64,000 nucleotides of DNA. Source: Streptomyces nodosus. GTDB lineage: Bacteria > Actinomycetota > Actinomycetes > Streptomycetales > Streptomycetaceae. Within the stretch, counting starts at the first letter, position 1; each line of letters starts with the position of its first letter. The DNA lies in the NCBI RefSeq assembly GCF_008704995.1, contig NZ_CP023747.1, forward strand, positions 4,371,501-4,435,500, written 5' to 3'. The notes under the pieces were generated by a model. It did not search any database. It worked only from the letters and a program-made list of their open reading frames with translations, and was not told the DNA's origin. This document shows positions 24,850-37,283 of this stretch, one piece after another. Both the position numbers and the translations under genes were made by a program.

Positions 24850-25575
24850 GTGAGCAAGCGCAGCAAGGCTCTCCGCGCTGCGGACGCCAAGGTCGACCGG
24901 GAGAAGCTGTACGCCCCGCTCGAGGCCGTCCGTCTCGCCAAGGAGACCTCCACCTCCAAGTTCGACGGCACCGTCGAGGTCGCCTTCCGTCTGGGTGTCG
25001 ACCCGCGCAAGGCGGACCAGATGGTCCGTGGCACCGTGAACCTCCCGCACGGCACCGGTAAGACCGCCCGGGTCCTGGTCTTCGCGACCGGTGACCGTGC
25101 CGAGGCCGCTCGTGCCGCGGGCGCCGACATCGTCGGCGCCGACGAGCTCATCGACGAGGTGTCGAAGGGCCGCCTGGACTTCGACGCCGTCGTCGCCACC
25201 CCGGACCTCATGGGCAAGGTCGGCCGTCTCGGCCGTGTGCTCGGTCCCCGTGGTCTCATGCCGAACCCCAAGACCGGCACCGTGACCCCGGACGTGACGA
25301 AGGCTGTCACGGACATCAAGGGCGGCAAGATCGAGTTCCGCGTCGACAAGCACTCGAACCTGCACTTCATCATCGGCAAGGCGTCCTTCGACGACACCAA
25401 GCTGGTGGAGAACTATGGCGCGGCCCTGGAGGAGATCCTCCGTCTGAAGCCGTCCGCCGCCAAGGGTCGTTACATCAAGAAGGCCGCCATCACCACCACG
25501 ATGGGCCCCGGCATCCCCCTCGACCCGAACCGCACCCGCAACCTCCTCGTCGAGGAGGACCCGGCCGCCGTCTGA
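24850..25575 (+). CDS. rplA: 50S ribosomal protein L1
   Basis: L1 forms the mobile stalk at the tRNA exit side and in many bacteria represses its own mRNA. The 241-residue product contains FDGTVEVAFRLGVDPRKADQMVRGTVNLPHGTGK and VLGPRGLMPNPKTGTVT, the family signature. GTG at 24850 follows AGGAG, giving the expected N-terminus VSKRSKALRAAD. A hairpin follows. Confidence 0.97.
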   Translation: MSKRSKALRAADAKVDREKLYAPLEAVRLAKETSTSKFDGTVEVAFRLGVDPRKADQMVRGTVNLPHGTGKTARVLVFATGDRAEAARAAGADIVGADELIDEVSKGRLDFDAVVATPDLMGKVGRLGRVLGPRGLMPNPKTGTVTPDVTKAVTDIKGGKIEFRVDKHSNLHFIIGKASFDDTKLVENYGAALEEILRLKPSAAKGRYIKKAAITTTMGPGIPLDPNRTRNLLVEEDPAAV

Positions 25576-25607
25576 TCCTGACGGCAGCCGCGGTCCTGCG
25601 CAGCTGA

Positions 25608-25645
25608 CGACGGGCCCCGTACCTTCCCAGGTGCGGGGCCCGTCG
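25608..25645 (+). terminator. Terminator after rplA
   Basis: A 12-bp perfect stem (CGACGGGCCCCG and complement) with a 14-base loop. Confidence 0.75.
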
Positions 25646-25793
25646 GCGTTCGGGCACCGGACCGCCGCGCGTGGGCGCCCGTGCCGTGAGAAGCGGCCCT
25701 GGGAGAAGAGGCACATGCCGTTTCACCCCGGGCACGTGCTCTTTTCCCCTCCCGGAGTTAGCGTGATGATCACGGAGCGGGTGAGGGGGACGG

Positions 25794-26693
25794 ATGAGGG
25801 ACCGGATCATCAGGCGGGGCGTCCTCTCGATCGCGGCGCTCGCCGCGCTGTCCGCCGTGGCGGCCTGCGGATTCTCCGGTGACGGTGAAGCCCACCGGCA
25901 CTCCGTGGCGCCGTCGGACGGCCGAACGGGCCGTGCCGAGGGGCCCCATCGCACAGACCCGCGGACCGCGACCGCCCTGCGCGCCGTCGAGCAGGCCACC
26001 GCCAGGGCCGGCTCCGCGCGGATAGAGTCCACCACGGCCATGGGCGGGATGCTCTCCCTGAAGACGGAGGGGGCGCTCGGCTGGTCCGGGGACTCCGTCG
26101 GCACCCTGAGCATCACCTACACCGGCGGCCGGCTCGCCGAGACCATGCGCACCCTCAACAGCACCTCCATGGAGGCCCGGCTGCTCCCCGACGCCTACTA
26201 CGCGAAGGTCGGAGCCGCCTTCGCCCGCCATCTGCGGGGCCGCCACTGGATCCAGTACGCCTACGACGACCTGACGGCCCTGCCGGGCGGCTCCGGGGCC
26301 TATCTGTCGGACCAGCTGCGCAGCACCGCCCCACTCCAGCCGGTCCGCCTGCTGCTCGCCTCCGGGAACGTCCACCGGGTCGGCGAGGAGACGGTGCGCG
26401 GCCGGCGTACCACGCACTACTCGGGCACGGTCACCACGGCAGCTCTCACCGGGCGGGGTGCCGCGGGGCTCAAGGCGCAGCTGGAACAGGCGGGGGTCAC
26501 CACGGAGACCGTCGACATCTGGGTCGATGACCACGACCTGCTGGTCAAGAAGGCCGAGCGGGGCGAGCTGTCGACCGGACGGATGTCCTCGACGGCGTAC
26601 TACCGCGAGTACGGGGTGAAGGTCACGGTCGCCAAGCCTCCGGCCGCGGACACCGCCGATTTCAAGGAGCTGATGGACACCCAGGGCTCCTAG
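25794..26693 (+). CDS. Secreted lipoprotein of unknown function (first of a pair)
   Basis: A 299-residue protein with a lipoprotein signal: a basic start, a hydrophobic stretch and the lipobox SAVAAC with Cys at residue 25. The mature part has a beta-rich pattern like the LppX/LprG-type fold of actinobacterial lipoproteins (TGRMSSTAYYREYGVKVTVAKPPAADT at the end). It lies between rplA and rplJ together with a similar lipoprotein gene, a placement common in Streptomyces. Confidence 0.85.
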   Translation: MRDRIIRRGVLSIAALAALSAVAACGFSGDGEAHRHSVAPSDGRTGRAEGPHRTDPRTATALRAVEQATARAGSARIESTTAMGGMLSLKTEGALGWSGDSVGTLSITYTGGRLAETMRTLNSTSMEARLLPDAYYAKVGAAFARHLRGRHWIQYAYDDLTALPGGSGAYLSDQLRSTAPLQPVRLLLASGNVHRVGEETVRGRRTTHYSGTVTTAALTGRGAAGLKAQLEQAGVTTETVDIWVDDHDLLVKKAERGELSTGRMSSTAYYREYGVKVTVAKPPAADTADFKELMDTQGS

Positions 26694-26810
26694 GGCTCCT
26701 GGGGCGTTTCGCGGCGGGCGGCGCGGGAAGGCAGGGGGCGTTGTCACCGGGGCGGGATAAGCTCACGATCTTGCTGTTAATCGTCTATGTGTTCCTTGGG
26801 GGGAATCACC

Positions 26811-27674
26811 ATGAAGGTTGCCGTGCGTGGAACGGCGGGGCGTGGGGCGACGGGCGTGGTGCTCGCGGCTCTGATCCTGGGCGGCGGGGCAGTCGCCTGT
26901 TCGAAGGGTGGCGCGGACGAGCCGCGGATGACGCCCGCCGCGGCCGTGGCCAAGGCCGCGAAGAACAGCCAGGACATCAGCTCCCTGCACTACCGGATGA
27001 CCGGCACGGTTCCGGGCTCGGGCAAGGTCGAGGCCGAGGCCGAGATGAGCATGAAGCCCCTCGCCATGTCGATGAAGATGACGGCCGAGGAGCAGGGCAC
27101 CGAAGGACCGATCGAGATCCGGCTCGTGGATTCGGTGATGTACATGGGCGGGAACGCCGAGCTCGCCAAGGAGATGAACGGCAAGAGCTGGATGAAGTTC
27201 GACCTGGGGAACCTGGGCGAGGACGGGGGGCTGGGCACCGACCAGTTCGGCGCCGGCCAGGCGAGCCAGAATCCGGCCCAGGAGTCCACCTTCCTCACCG
27301 GCTCCAAGAATGTGACGGAGGTGGGCACCGAGACCGTCGACGGCGTGAAGACGACCCACTACAAGGGCAAGATCACCCTCGCCGACCTGCGCGCCGACCT
27401 CAAGAAGCAGAAGCTCGACAAGGAGACCCGCAAGGGCCGCGAGAAGAGCCTCGAGCAGTACGAGAGCCTGGGCGCCGACAAGCTGACCATGGACATGTGG
27501 ATCGACGGCGACGACCACACCAAGCAGTTCCGGATGCACGGCGACGCTGAGCAGGGCCCGCTCGACATCACCATCACCTTCCTCGACTTCAACAAGCCGG
27601 TGACGGTGAAGGCCCCGCCGGCCAACGACACGGCCTCCCTCGAGGAGATGATGAAGGAGGCCCAGCAGGGCTGA
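26811..27674 (+). CDS. Secreted lipoprotein of unknown function (second of a pair)
   Basis: A 287-residue lipoprotein: MKVAVRGTAGRGATGVVLAA leads to the lipobox GAVAC. The mature region is rich in Lys, Met and Glu. It shares with its upstream neighbour the pattern DGVKTTHYKG and the C-terminal VKAPPANDTASLEEM segment, so the two are paralogs. The start at 26811 has GGGGGGA upstream; an ATG eight codons earlier is less likely. Its 3' hairpin overlaps the rplJ promoter. Confidence 0.87.
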   Translation: MKVAVRGTAGRGATGVVLAALILGGGAVACSKGGADEPRMTPAAAVAKAAKNSQDISSLHYRMTGTVPGSGKVEAEAEMSMKPLAMSMKMTAEEQGTEGPIEIRLVDSVMYMGGNAELAKEMNGKSWMKFDLGNLGEDGGLGTDQFGAGQASQNPAQESTFLTGSKNVTEVGTETVDGVKTTHYKGKITLADLRADLKKQKLDKETRKGREKSLEQYESLGADKLTMDMWIDGDDHTKQFRMHGDAEQGPLDITITFLDFNKPVTVKAPPANDTASLEEMMKEAQQG

Positions 27675-27686
27675 GCCCCCTCGTGC

Positions 27687-27719
27687 GGGAACGGATTTGC
27701 CCCACGGCGATCCGTTCCC
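27687..27719. terminator. Inverted repeat between the lipoprotein gene and rplJ
   Basis: A 9-bp perfect inverted repeat (GGGAACGGA and complement, 15-base loop) begins 13 bases after the lipoprotein stop. Its loop holds the -35 box of the next promoter, so it may be both terminator and operator. Confidence 0.5.
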
Positions 27720-27726
27720 GTAGTCT
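27697..27726 (+). promoter_or_regulatory. Promoter of rplJL
   Basis: TTGCCC at 27697 and TAGTCT at 27721, with 18 bases between. It lies upstream of a ~230-base leader to rplJ. Confidence 0.58.
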
Positions 27727-27731
27727 CCCTG

Positions 27732-27962
27732 TCGAAGCCAAAGACCGCTGGTCGTCGCCGTGTGCTCGCACGAGGGCGCGGTGACCGAAGGATCCGCTGA
27801 ATTGCGGACGACCCGCGCAGGTGACAGTGGAAGAACTCCCGGAGCACATGCGTTCGCCGTATGTGCGACCGGTCGAGTCCGCCCCGTGCGCCTGCGCCGG
27901 GGCGTTTCGTTTTCTCAGCCCCTTCCGAGCGGTCCCATCACCCGGAAGGAGGCCGACGCTCT
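27732..27962 (+). promoter_or_regulatory. rplJ leader (probable L10-binding attenuator)
   Basis: An untranslated leader of about 230 bases precedes rplJ. Near its end, CGCCCCG (27880-27886) pairs with CGGGGCG (27898-27904) and is followed at once by TTTCGTTTT, a rare T-rich run in this genome, so it looks like an intrinsic terminator inside the leader. In many bacteria the L10/L12 complex binds such a leader to control rplJL. Binding here is inferred. Confidence 0.55.
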
Positions 27963-28493
27963 ATGGCGAGGCCCGACAAGGCTGCCGCGGTAGCCGAGCT
28001 GGCGGAGCAGTTCCGTAGCTCGAACGCCGCCGTGCTGACCGAGTACCGGGGTCTCACCGTGGCGCAGCTCAAGACGCTGCGTCGTTCGCTCGGTGAGAAC
28101 GCCCAGTACGCCGTGGTGAAGAACACGCTGACCAAGATTGCGGCCAACGAGGCCGGGATCAACACGCTGGACGACCTGTTCAACGGTCCGACGGCGGTCG
28201 CCTTCGTCACCGGTGACCCGGTGGAGTCGGCGAAGGGTCTTCGTGACTTCGCCAAGGACAACCCGAATCTCGTCATCAAGGGCGGTGTCCTCGACGGCAA
28301 GGCGCTGTCGGCCGACGAGATCAAGAAGCTTGCGGACCTCGAGTCCCGCGAGGTTCTGCTCGCCAAGCTGGCGGGCGCCTTCAAGGGCAAGCAGACCCAG
28401 GCTGCTCAGGTCTTCCAGGCGCTCCCGTCGAAGCTCGTCCGCACCGTGGACGCGCTTCGCGCCAAGCAGGACGAGCAGGGCGGTGCCGAGTAA
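27963..28493 (+). CDS. rplJ: 50S ribosomal protein L10
   Basis: L10 anchors the L7/L12 dimers to the ribosome stalk base. The 176-residue product contains MARPDKAAAVAELAEQFRSSNAAVLTEYRGLTVAQLKTLR and KNTLTKIAANEAGI, typical of the family, and the C-terminal helix that binds L12. ATG at 27963 follows GGAAGGAGG. The frame is open upstream into the leader but not coding there. Confidence 0.97.
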   Translation: MARPDKAAAVAELAEQFRSSNAAVLTEYRGLTVAQLKTLRRSLGENAQYAVVKNTLTKIAANEAGINTLDDLFNGPTAVAFVTGDPVESAKGLRDFAKDNPNLVIKGGVLDGKALSADEIKKLADLESREVLLAKLAGAFKGKQTQAAQVFQALPSKLVRTVDALRAKQDEQGGAE

Positions 28494-28604
28494 CTCGGCT
28501 CGCGCATTGACCGCCGCCTGAGGCGACGGTCACAGCGGGCCGAACGTACGCCCGCCATACATGTACATCCGGCACCAGCCGAATCAATGGAAGGATCGCC
28601 CATC

Positions 28605-28988
28605 ATGGCGAAGCTCACCCAGGATGACCTGCTCGCGCAGTTCGAGGAGATGACCCTCATCGAGCTCTCCGAGTTCGTGAAGGCGTTCGAGGAGAAGTTC
28701 GACGTCACCGCCGCCGCCGCGGTCGCCGTCGCCGCCCCGGGTGCCCCCGGCGCCCCGGTCGAGGCCGAGGAGGAGAAGGACGAGTTCGACGTCATCCTCA
28801 CCGGTGCCGGCGAGAAGAAGATCCAGGTCATCAAGGTCGTGCGCGAGCTCACCTCCCTCGGCCTGAAGGAGGCCAAGGACCTGGTGGACGGCGCCCCGAA
28901 GCCGGTCCTGGAGAAGGTCAACAAGGAGGCCGCGGAGAAGGCCGCCGAGTCCCTCAAGGGCGCCGGCGCCTCCGTCGAGGTCAAGTAA
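28605..28988 (+). CDS. rplL: 50S ribosomal protein L7/L12
   Basis: The stalk protein that recruits translation GTPases. Its 127 residues comprise the N-terminal dimer domain (MAKLTQDDLLAQFEEMTLIELSEFVKAFEEKF), an Ala/Val/Pro hinge, and the C-terminal domain with KIQVIKVVRELTSLGLKEAKDLV. The start at 28605 is chosen for GGAAGGAT upstream; an in-frame ATG at 28587 would place that site inside the gene. Confidence 0.97.
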   Translation: MAKLTQDDLLAQFEEMTLIELSEFVKAFEEKFDVTAAAAVAVAAPGAPGAPVEAEEEKDEFDVILTGAGEKKIQVIKVVRELTSLGLKEAKDLVDGAPKPVLEKVNKEAAEKAAESLKGAGASVEVK

Positions 28989-29036
28989 GACCTCCTCGGG
29001 TCCACACCCGGGCTCACGGGTCCGCACGGGACCCCT

Positions 29037-29071
29037 GGGGCCGTACGGGACGGGTGTCCCGTACGTGCCCC
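29037..29071 (+). terminator. First hairpin after rplL
   Basis: GTACGGGAC pairs with GTCCCGTAC around a 4-base loop. A second helix, GGGGC with GCCCC, extends it outward past a small internal loop. Confidence 0.65.
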
Positions 29072-29161
29072 TGCCGTGCATGTGACGTGCAGCTCACTCG
29101 AACGCCGTAACGACCTCGCTCGGGTCGCTCGCGGCTCACTCGTGGGGCTGTAACGCGAACG

Positions 29162-29203
29162 CGCTGAAGAGCGATCATCCATCCGGGTGGTCGCTCTTCG
29201 GCG
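29162..29203 (+). terminator. Second hairpin (19-bp stem) between rplL and rpoB
   Basis: A 19-bp stem with three T:G pairs and a 4-base loop (ATCC). It could terminate, attenuate, or be a double-stranded RNase III site, as known in other bacterial rplL-rpoB spacers. Confidence 0.65.
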
Positions 29204-29508
29204 TTCCGGAGGGTCAGGCGGCGGCTGCCTTGCGGCTGTCGCCGCGGGGAGTATGGTGATCTTCGTCGTGCCTCCCGAGGGCCCCGGTGACAGGCGGCAC
29301 GTGACGAGGGCAGCACCCGGTTTTCGGCCAGGGGGGCCTTGACGAACTGCACGCAGCGCGCAATTCTCAGGACGCGTCGTCACAACGATCCGGATCCGAG
29401 GCATGGATCGACGACGAAGAGGGCAGTATCGATGTGCATCGAGGGCGTGGCTTGCTGCAGGTGTTGAGGAATAACGAGGGTGTCCGTCGTGAGCCTTCAA
29501 ACCCGCAC

Positions 29509-29537
29509 TGGACATCAGTGTGCCAAGTGGCTACACT
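29509..29537 (+). promoter_or_regulatory. rpoBC promoter
   Basis: TGGACA at 29509-29514 and TACACT at 29532-29537, exactly 17 bases apart: a near-consensus housekeeping promoter. It is 161 bases upstream of the rpoB start. Confidence 0.75.
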
Positions 29538-29698
29538 GACCCTTTGCGCTGCCTGTTAGCTGCCTCCTGCCCGTCACCAGGAGCACGCTCCTTGCTTGAG
29601 CACGACGATCATGAGTCTCTGACCTGGGACTTCCATCTCTGTGCCCGGCGAGGACAGGGACGCGCGTAGTGAGTCCGAGCCCTCGGAAGGACCCCCTC

Positions 29699-32600
29699 TT
29701 GGCCGCCTCGCGCACTGCCTCGACCGCGAATACGAACAACGGCGCCAGCACCGCCCCGCTGCGCATCTCCTTTGCAAAGATCAAGGAGCCCCTCGAGGTT
29801 CCGAACCTTCTCGCGCTGCAAACCGAGAGCTTCGACTGGCTGCTCGGCAACGACGCGTGGAAGGCTCGCGTCGAGGAGGCTCTGGAGTCAGGTCAGGACG
29901 TCCCCACCAAGTCCGGTCTCGAGGAGATCTTCGAGGAGATCTCCCCGATCGAGGACTTCTCCGGGTCGATGTCGCTGACGTTCCGCGACCACCGCTTCGA
30001 GCCGCCCAAGAACTCGATCGACGAGTGCAAGGAGCGCGACTTCACGTACGCGGCTCCGCTCTTCGTCACGGCCGAGTTCACCAACAACGAGACCGGCGAG
30101 ATCAAGTCCCAGACCGTCTTCATGGGTGACTTCCCGCTCATGACGAACAAGGGCACCTTCGTCATCAACGGCACCGAGCGTGTCGTGGTGTCGCAGCTGG
30201 TCCGTTCCCCCGGTGTCTACTTCGACTCCAGCATCGACAAGACGTCCGACAAGGACATCTTCTCCGCCAAGATCATCCCGTCCCGGGGTGCCTGGCTGGA
30301 GATGGAGATCGACAAGCGTGACATGGTCGGTGTCCGCATCGACCGCAAGCGCAAGCAGTCCGTGACCGTCCTCCTGAAGGCGCTCGGCTGGACGACCGAG
30401 CAGATCCTCGAGGAGTTCGGCGAGTACGAGTCCATGCGCGCCACCCTGGAGAAGGACCACACCCAGGGCCAGGACGACGCGCTGCTCGACATCTACCGCA
30501 AGCTGCGCCCGGGCGAGCCCCCGACGCGTGAGGCCGCGCAGACGCTGCTCGAGAACCTCTACTTCAACCCGAAGCGCTACGACCTCGCGAAGGTCGGCCG
30601 CTACAAGGTCAACAAGAAGCTGGGTACGGACACCGGGCTCGACGCGGGTGTCCTGACCGTCGAGGACATCATCGCCTCGATCAAGTACCTGGTGAAGCTG
30701 CACGCCGGTGAGATCGAGACCGTCGCCGACAACGGCGAGACGGTGGTCGTCGAGACCGACGACATCGACCACTTCGGCAACCGTCGTCTGCGCAGCGTCG
30801 GCGAGCTCATCCAGAACCAGGTCCGCACGGGTCTGGCGCGTATGGAGCGCGTCGTGCGCGAGCGCATGACCACGCAGGACGTCGAGGCGATCACGCCGCA
30901 GACCCTGATCAACATCCGGCCGGTCGTCGCCTCCATCAAGGAGTTCTTCGGCACCAGCCAGCTGTCCCAGTTCATGGACCAGAACAACCCGCTGTCCGGC
31001 CTGACGCACAAGCGGCGTCTGTCCGCGCTGGGCCCGGGCGGTCTCTCCCGTGAGCGGGCCGGCTTCGAGGTCCGTGACGTGCACCCCTCGCACTACGGCC
31101 GCATGTGCCCGATCGAGACCCCCGAAGGCCCGAACATCGGTCTGATCGGCTCGCTCGCCTCCTACGGCCGGGTCAACGCGTTCGGTTTCGTCGAGACCCC
31201 GTACCGCAAGGTCGACGAGGGCCAGGTCACCGACGAGGTCGACTACCTGACGGCCGACGAGGAGGACCGCTTCGTCATCGCGCAGGCCAACGCCACCCTG
31301 ACGGACGACCTGCGCTTCGCCGAGAACCGTGTCCTGGTCCGCCGCCGCGGCGGTGAGGTCGACTACGTCAGCCCCTCGGACGTGGACTACATGGACGTCT
31401 CGCCGCGCCAGATGGTGTCGGTCGCGACCGCCATGATCCCGTTCCTGGAGCACGACGACGCCAACCGTGCCCTGATGGGCGCGAACATGATGCGCCAGGC
31501 CGTTCCGCTGATCAAGTCGGAGTCCCCGCTCGTCGGCACCGGCATGGAGTACCGCTCCGCCGTCGACGCCGGCGACGTCGTCAAGGCCGAGAAGGCCGGT
31601 GTGGTCCAGGAGGTCTCCGCGGACTACATCACCACCGCCAACGACGACGGCACGTACATCACCTACCGCCTGGCCAAGTTCGCCCGCTCCAACCAGGGCA
31701 CCTCGGTCAACCAGAAGGTCATCGTCAACGAGGGCGACCGCGTCATCGAGGGCCAGGTCCTCGCCGACGGTCCGGCCACCCAGAACGGCGAGATGGCGCT
31801 CGGCAAGAACCTGCTGGTGGCGTTCATGCCGTGGGAGGGTCACAACTACGAGGACGCGATCATCCTGTCGCAGCGCCTCGTGCAGGACGACGTCCTTTCC
31901 TCGATCCACATCGAGGAGCACGAGGTCGACGCCCGTGACACCAAGCTCGGCCCCGAGGAGATCACCCGGGACATCCCGAACGTCTCCGAGGAGGTCCTCG
32001 CCGACCTCGACGAGCGCGGCATCATCCGGATCGGCGCCGAGGTCATCGCCGGTGACATCCTCGTCGGCAAGGTCACCCCGAAGGGTGAGACCGAGCTGAC
32101 GCCCGAGGAGCGCCTGCTGCGCGCGATCTTCGGTGAGAAGGCCCGTGAGGTCCGTGACACCTCGCTGAAGGTGCCGCACGGTGAGACCGGCAAGGTCATC
32201 GGTGTGCGCGTCTTCGACCGCGAGGAGGGCGACGAACTGCCGCCGGGCGTGAACCAGCTGGTCCGCGTCTATGTCGCGCAGAAGCGCAAGATCACCGACG
32301 GTGACAAGCTCGCCGGCCGCCACGGCAACAAGGGTGTCATCTCCAAGATCCTGCCGATCGAGGACATGCCGTTCCTGGAGGACGGCACCCCGGTCGACAT
32401 CATCCTCAACCCGCTGGGTGTGCCGTCCCGAATGAACCCGGGACAGGTCCTGGAGATCCACCTCGGCTGGCTCGCCAGCCGCGGCTGGGACGTCTCCGGC
32501 CTCGCGGAGGAGTGGGCGCAGCGCCTCCAGGCGATCGGCGCCGACCAGGTCGACCCCGGCACCAACGTCGCGACCCCGGTCTTCGACGGTGCCCGTGAGG

Positions 32601-33184
32601 ACGAGCTGGCCGGTCTGCTCCAGCACACCATCCCGAACCGGGACGGCGAGCGCATGGTGCTCCCGACCGGTAAGGCGCGGCTGTTCGACGGCCGCAGCGG
32701 TGAGCCGTTCCCGGACCCGATCTCGGTCGGCTACATGTACATCCTGAAGCTGCACCACCTGGTCGACGACAAGCTGCACGCCCGCTCGACCGGCCCCTAC
32801 TCGATGATCACCCAGCAGCCGCTGGGTGGTAAGGCCCAGTTCGGTGGCCAGCGGTTCGGCGAGATGGAGGTGTGGGCCCTCGAGGCCTACGGCGCCGCGT
32901 ACGCCCTCCAGGAGCTGCTGACCATCAAGTCCGACGACGTCACCGGCCGCGTGAAGGTCTACGAGGCCATCGTCAAGGGCGAGAACATCCCCGAACCCGG
33001 CATCCCCGAGTCCTTCAAGGTGCTCATCAAGGAGATGCAGTCCCTGTGCCTGAACGTGGAGGTGCTGTCCAGCGACGGTATGTCCATCGAGATGCGTGAC
33101 ACCGACGAGGACGTCTTCCGCGCTGCGGAGGAGCTCGGCATCGACCTGTCCCGGCGCGAGCCGAGCAGCGTCGAAGAGGTCTGA
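29699..33184 (+). CDS. rpoB: DNA-directed RNA polymerase subunit beta
   Basis: The beta subunit forms one side of the RNA polymerase cleft. The TTG start at 29699 is preferred: GGAAGGA lies eight bases upstream, and it gives a 1161-residue protein starting (M)AASRTASTANTNNG, the length I recall for Streptomyces. A GTG ten codons earlier (29669) is the alternative. The rifampicin-binding region reads GTSQLSQFMDQNNPLSGLTHKRRLSALGP, with the sensitive-type Ser, Asp, His and Ser residues. KMVDDKLHARSTGPYS-like and GGKAQFGGQRFGEMEVWALEAYGA blocks are at the C-terminus. Confidence 0.97.
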   Translation: MAASRTASTANTNNGASTAPLRISFAKIKEPLEVPNLLALQTESFDWLLGNDAWKARVEEALESGQDVPTKSGLEEIFEEISPIEDFSGSMSLTFRDHRFEPPKNSIDECKERDFTYAAPLFVTAEFTNNETGEIKSQTVFMGDFPLMTNKGTFVINGTERVVVSQLVRSPGVYFDSSIDKTSDKDIFSAKIIPSRGAWLEMEIDKRDMVGVRIDRKRKQSVTVLLKALGWTTEQILEEFGEYESMRATLEKDHTQGQDDALLDIYRKLRPGEPPTREAAQTLLENLYFNPKRYDLAKVGRYKVNKKLGTDTGLDAGVLTVEDIIASIKYLVKLHAGEIETVADNGETVVVETDDIDHFGNRRLRSVGELIQNQVRTGLARMERVVRERMTTQDVEAITPQTLINIRPVVASIKEFFGTSQLSQFMDQNNPLSGLTHKRRLSALGPGGLSRERAGFEVRDVHPSHYGRMCPIETPEGPNIGLIGSLASYGRVNAFGFVETPYRKVDEGQVTDEVDYLTADEEDRFVIAQANATLTDDLRFAENRVLVRRRGGEVDYVSPSDVDYMDVSPRQMVSVATAMIPFLEHDDANRALMGANMMRQAVPLIKSESPLVGTGMEYRSAVDAGDVVKAEKAGVVQEVSADYITTANDDGTYITYRLAKFARSNQGTSVNQKVIVNEGDRVIEGQVLADGPATQNGEMALGKNLLVAFMPWEGHNYEDAIILSQRLVQDDVLSSIHIEEHEVDARDTKLGPEEITRDIPNVSEEVLADLDERGIIRIGAEVIAGDILVGKVTPKGETELTPEERLLRAIFGEKAREVRDTSLKVPHGETGKVIGVRVFDREEGDELPPGVNQLVRVYVAQKRKITDGDKLAGRHGNKGVISKILPIEDMPFLEDGTPVDIILNPLGVPSRMNPGQVLEIHLGWLASRGWDVSGLAEEWAQRLQAIGADQVDPGTNVATPVFDGAREDELAGLLQHTIPNRDGERMVLPTGKARLFDGRSGEPFPDPISVGYMYILKLHHLVDDKLHARSTGPYSMITQQPLGGKAQFGGQRFGEMEVWALEAYGAAYALQELLTIKSDDVTGRVKVYEAIVKGENIPEPGIPESFKVLIKEMQSLCLNVEVLSSDGMSIEMRDTDEDVFRAAEELGIDLSRREPSSVEEV

Positions 33185-33282
33185 CGGGAGTTCCGGCGGG
33201 ACTTGAGCGATCAAGGCCCGCCGGCCCCAGGACCCCCGTATCAGACCCCAAGACTCACGACCCTGAGAGGGATTGACGCATA

Positions 33283-37203
<3,921 letters not shown>

Positions 37204-37218
37204 GCGAGCAGCTTGAGT

Positions 37219-37257
37219 CGAGGGGCGGTCACTCCATTGCGGAGTGACCGCCCCTCG
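37219..37257. terminator. Terminator between rpoC and the M48 gene
   Basis: A 17-bp perfect stem (CGAGGGGCGGTCACTCC and complement) with a 5-base loop. It lies between convergent genes and so can serve both. Confidence 0.9.
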
Positions 37258-37283
37258 GCGTGTCCGGGCGGGAACCGGAGCGC

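Larger units (their letters stand above)
28989..29698 (+). other. rplL-rpoB intergenic region
   Basis: These 710 bases contain no credible gene. They hold two hairpins (29037-29071 and 29162-29203), the rpoBC promoter (29509-29537) and a leader of about 155 bases to rpoB. So rpoBC can be transcribed on its own or by readthrough from rplJL. Confidence 0.7.

Noticed and set aside
29888..33214. A 1108-codon minus-strand frame opposite rpoB; similar ones lie opposite fusA (46496-48721) and the GH115 gene (50132-53221)
   Set aside because: All are shadows of certain genes and lack ribosome sites and known domains.
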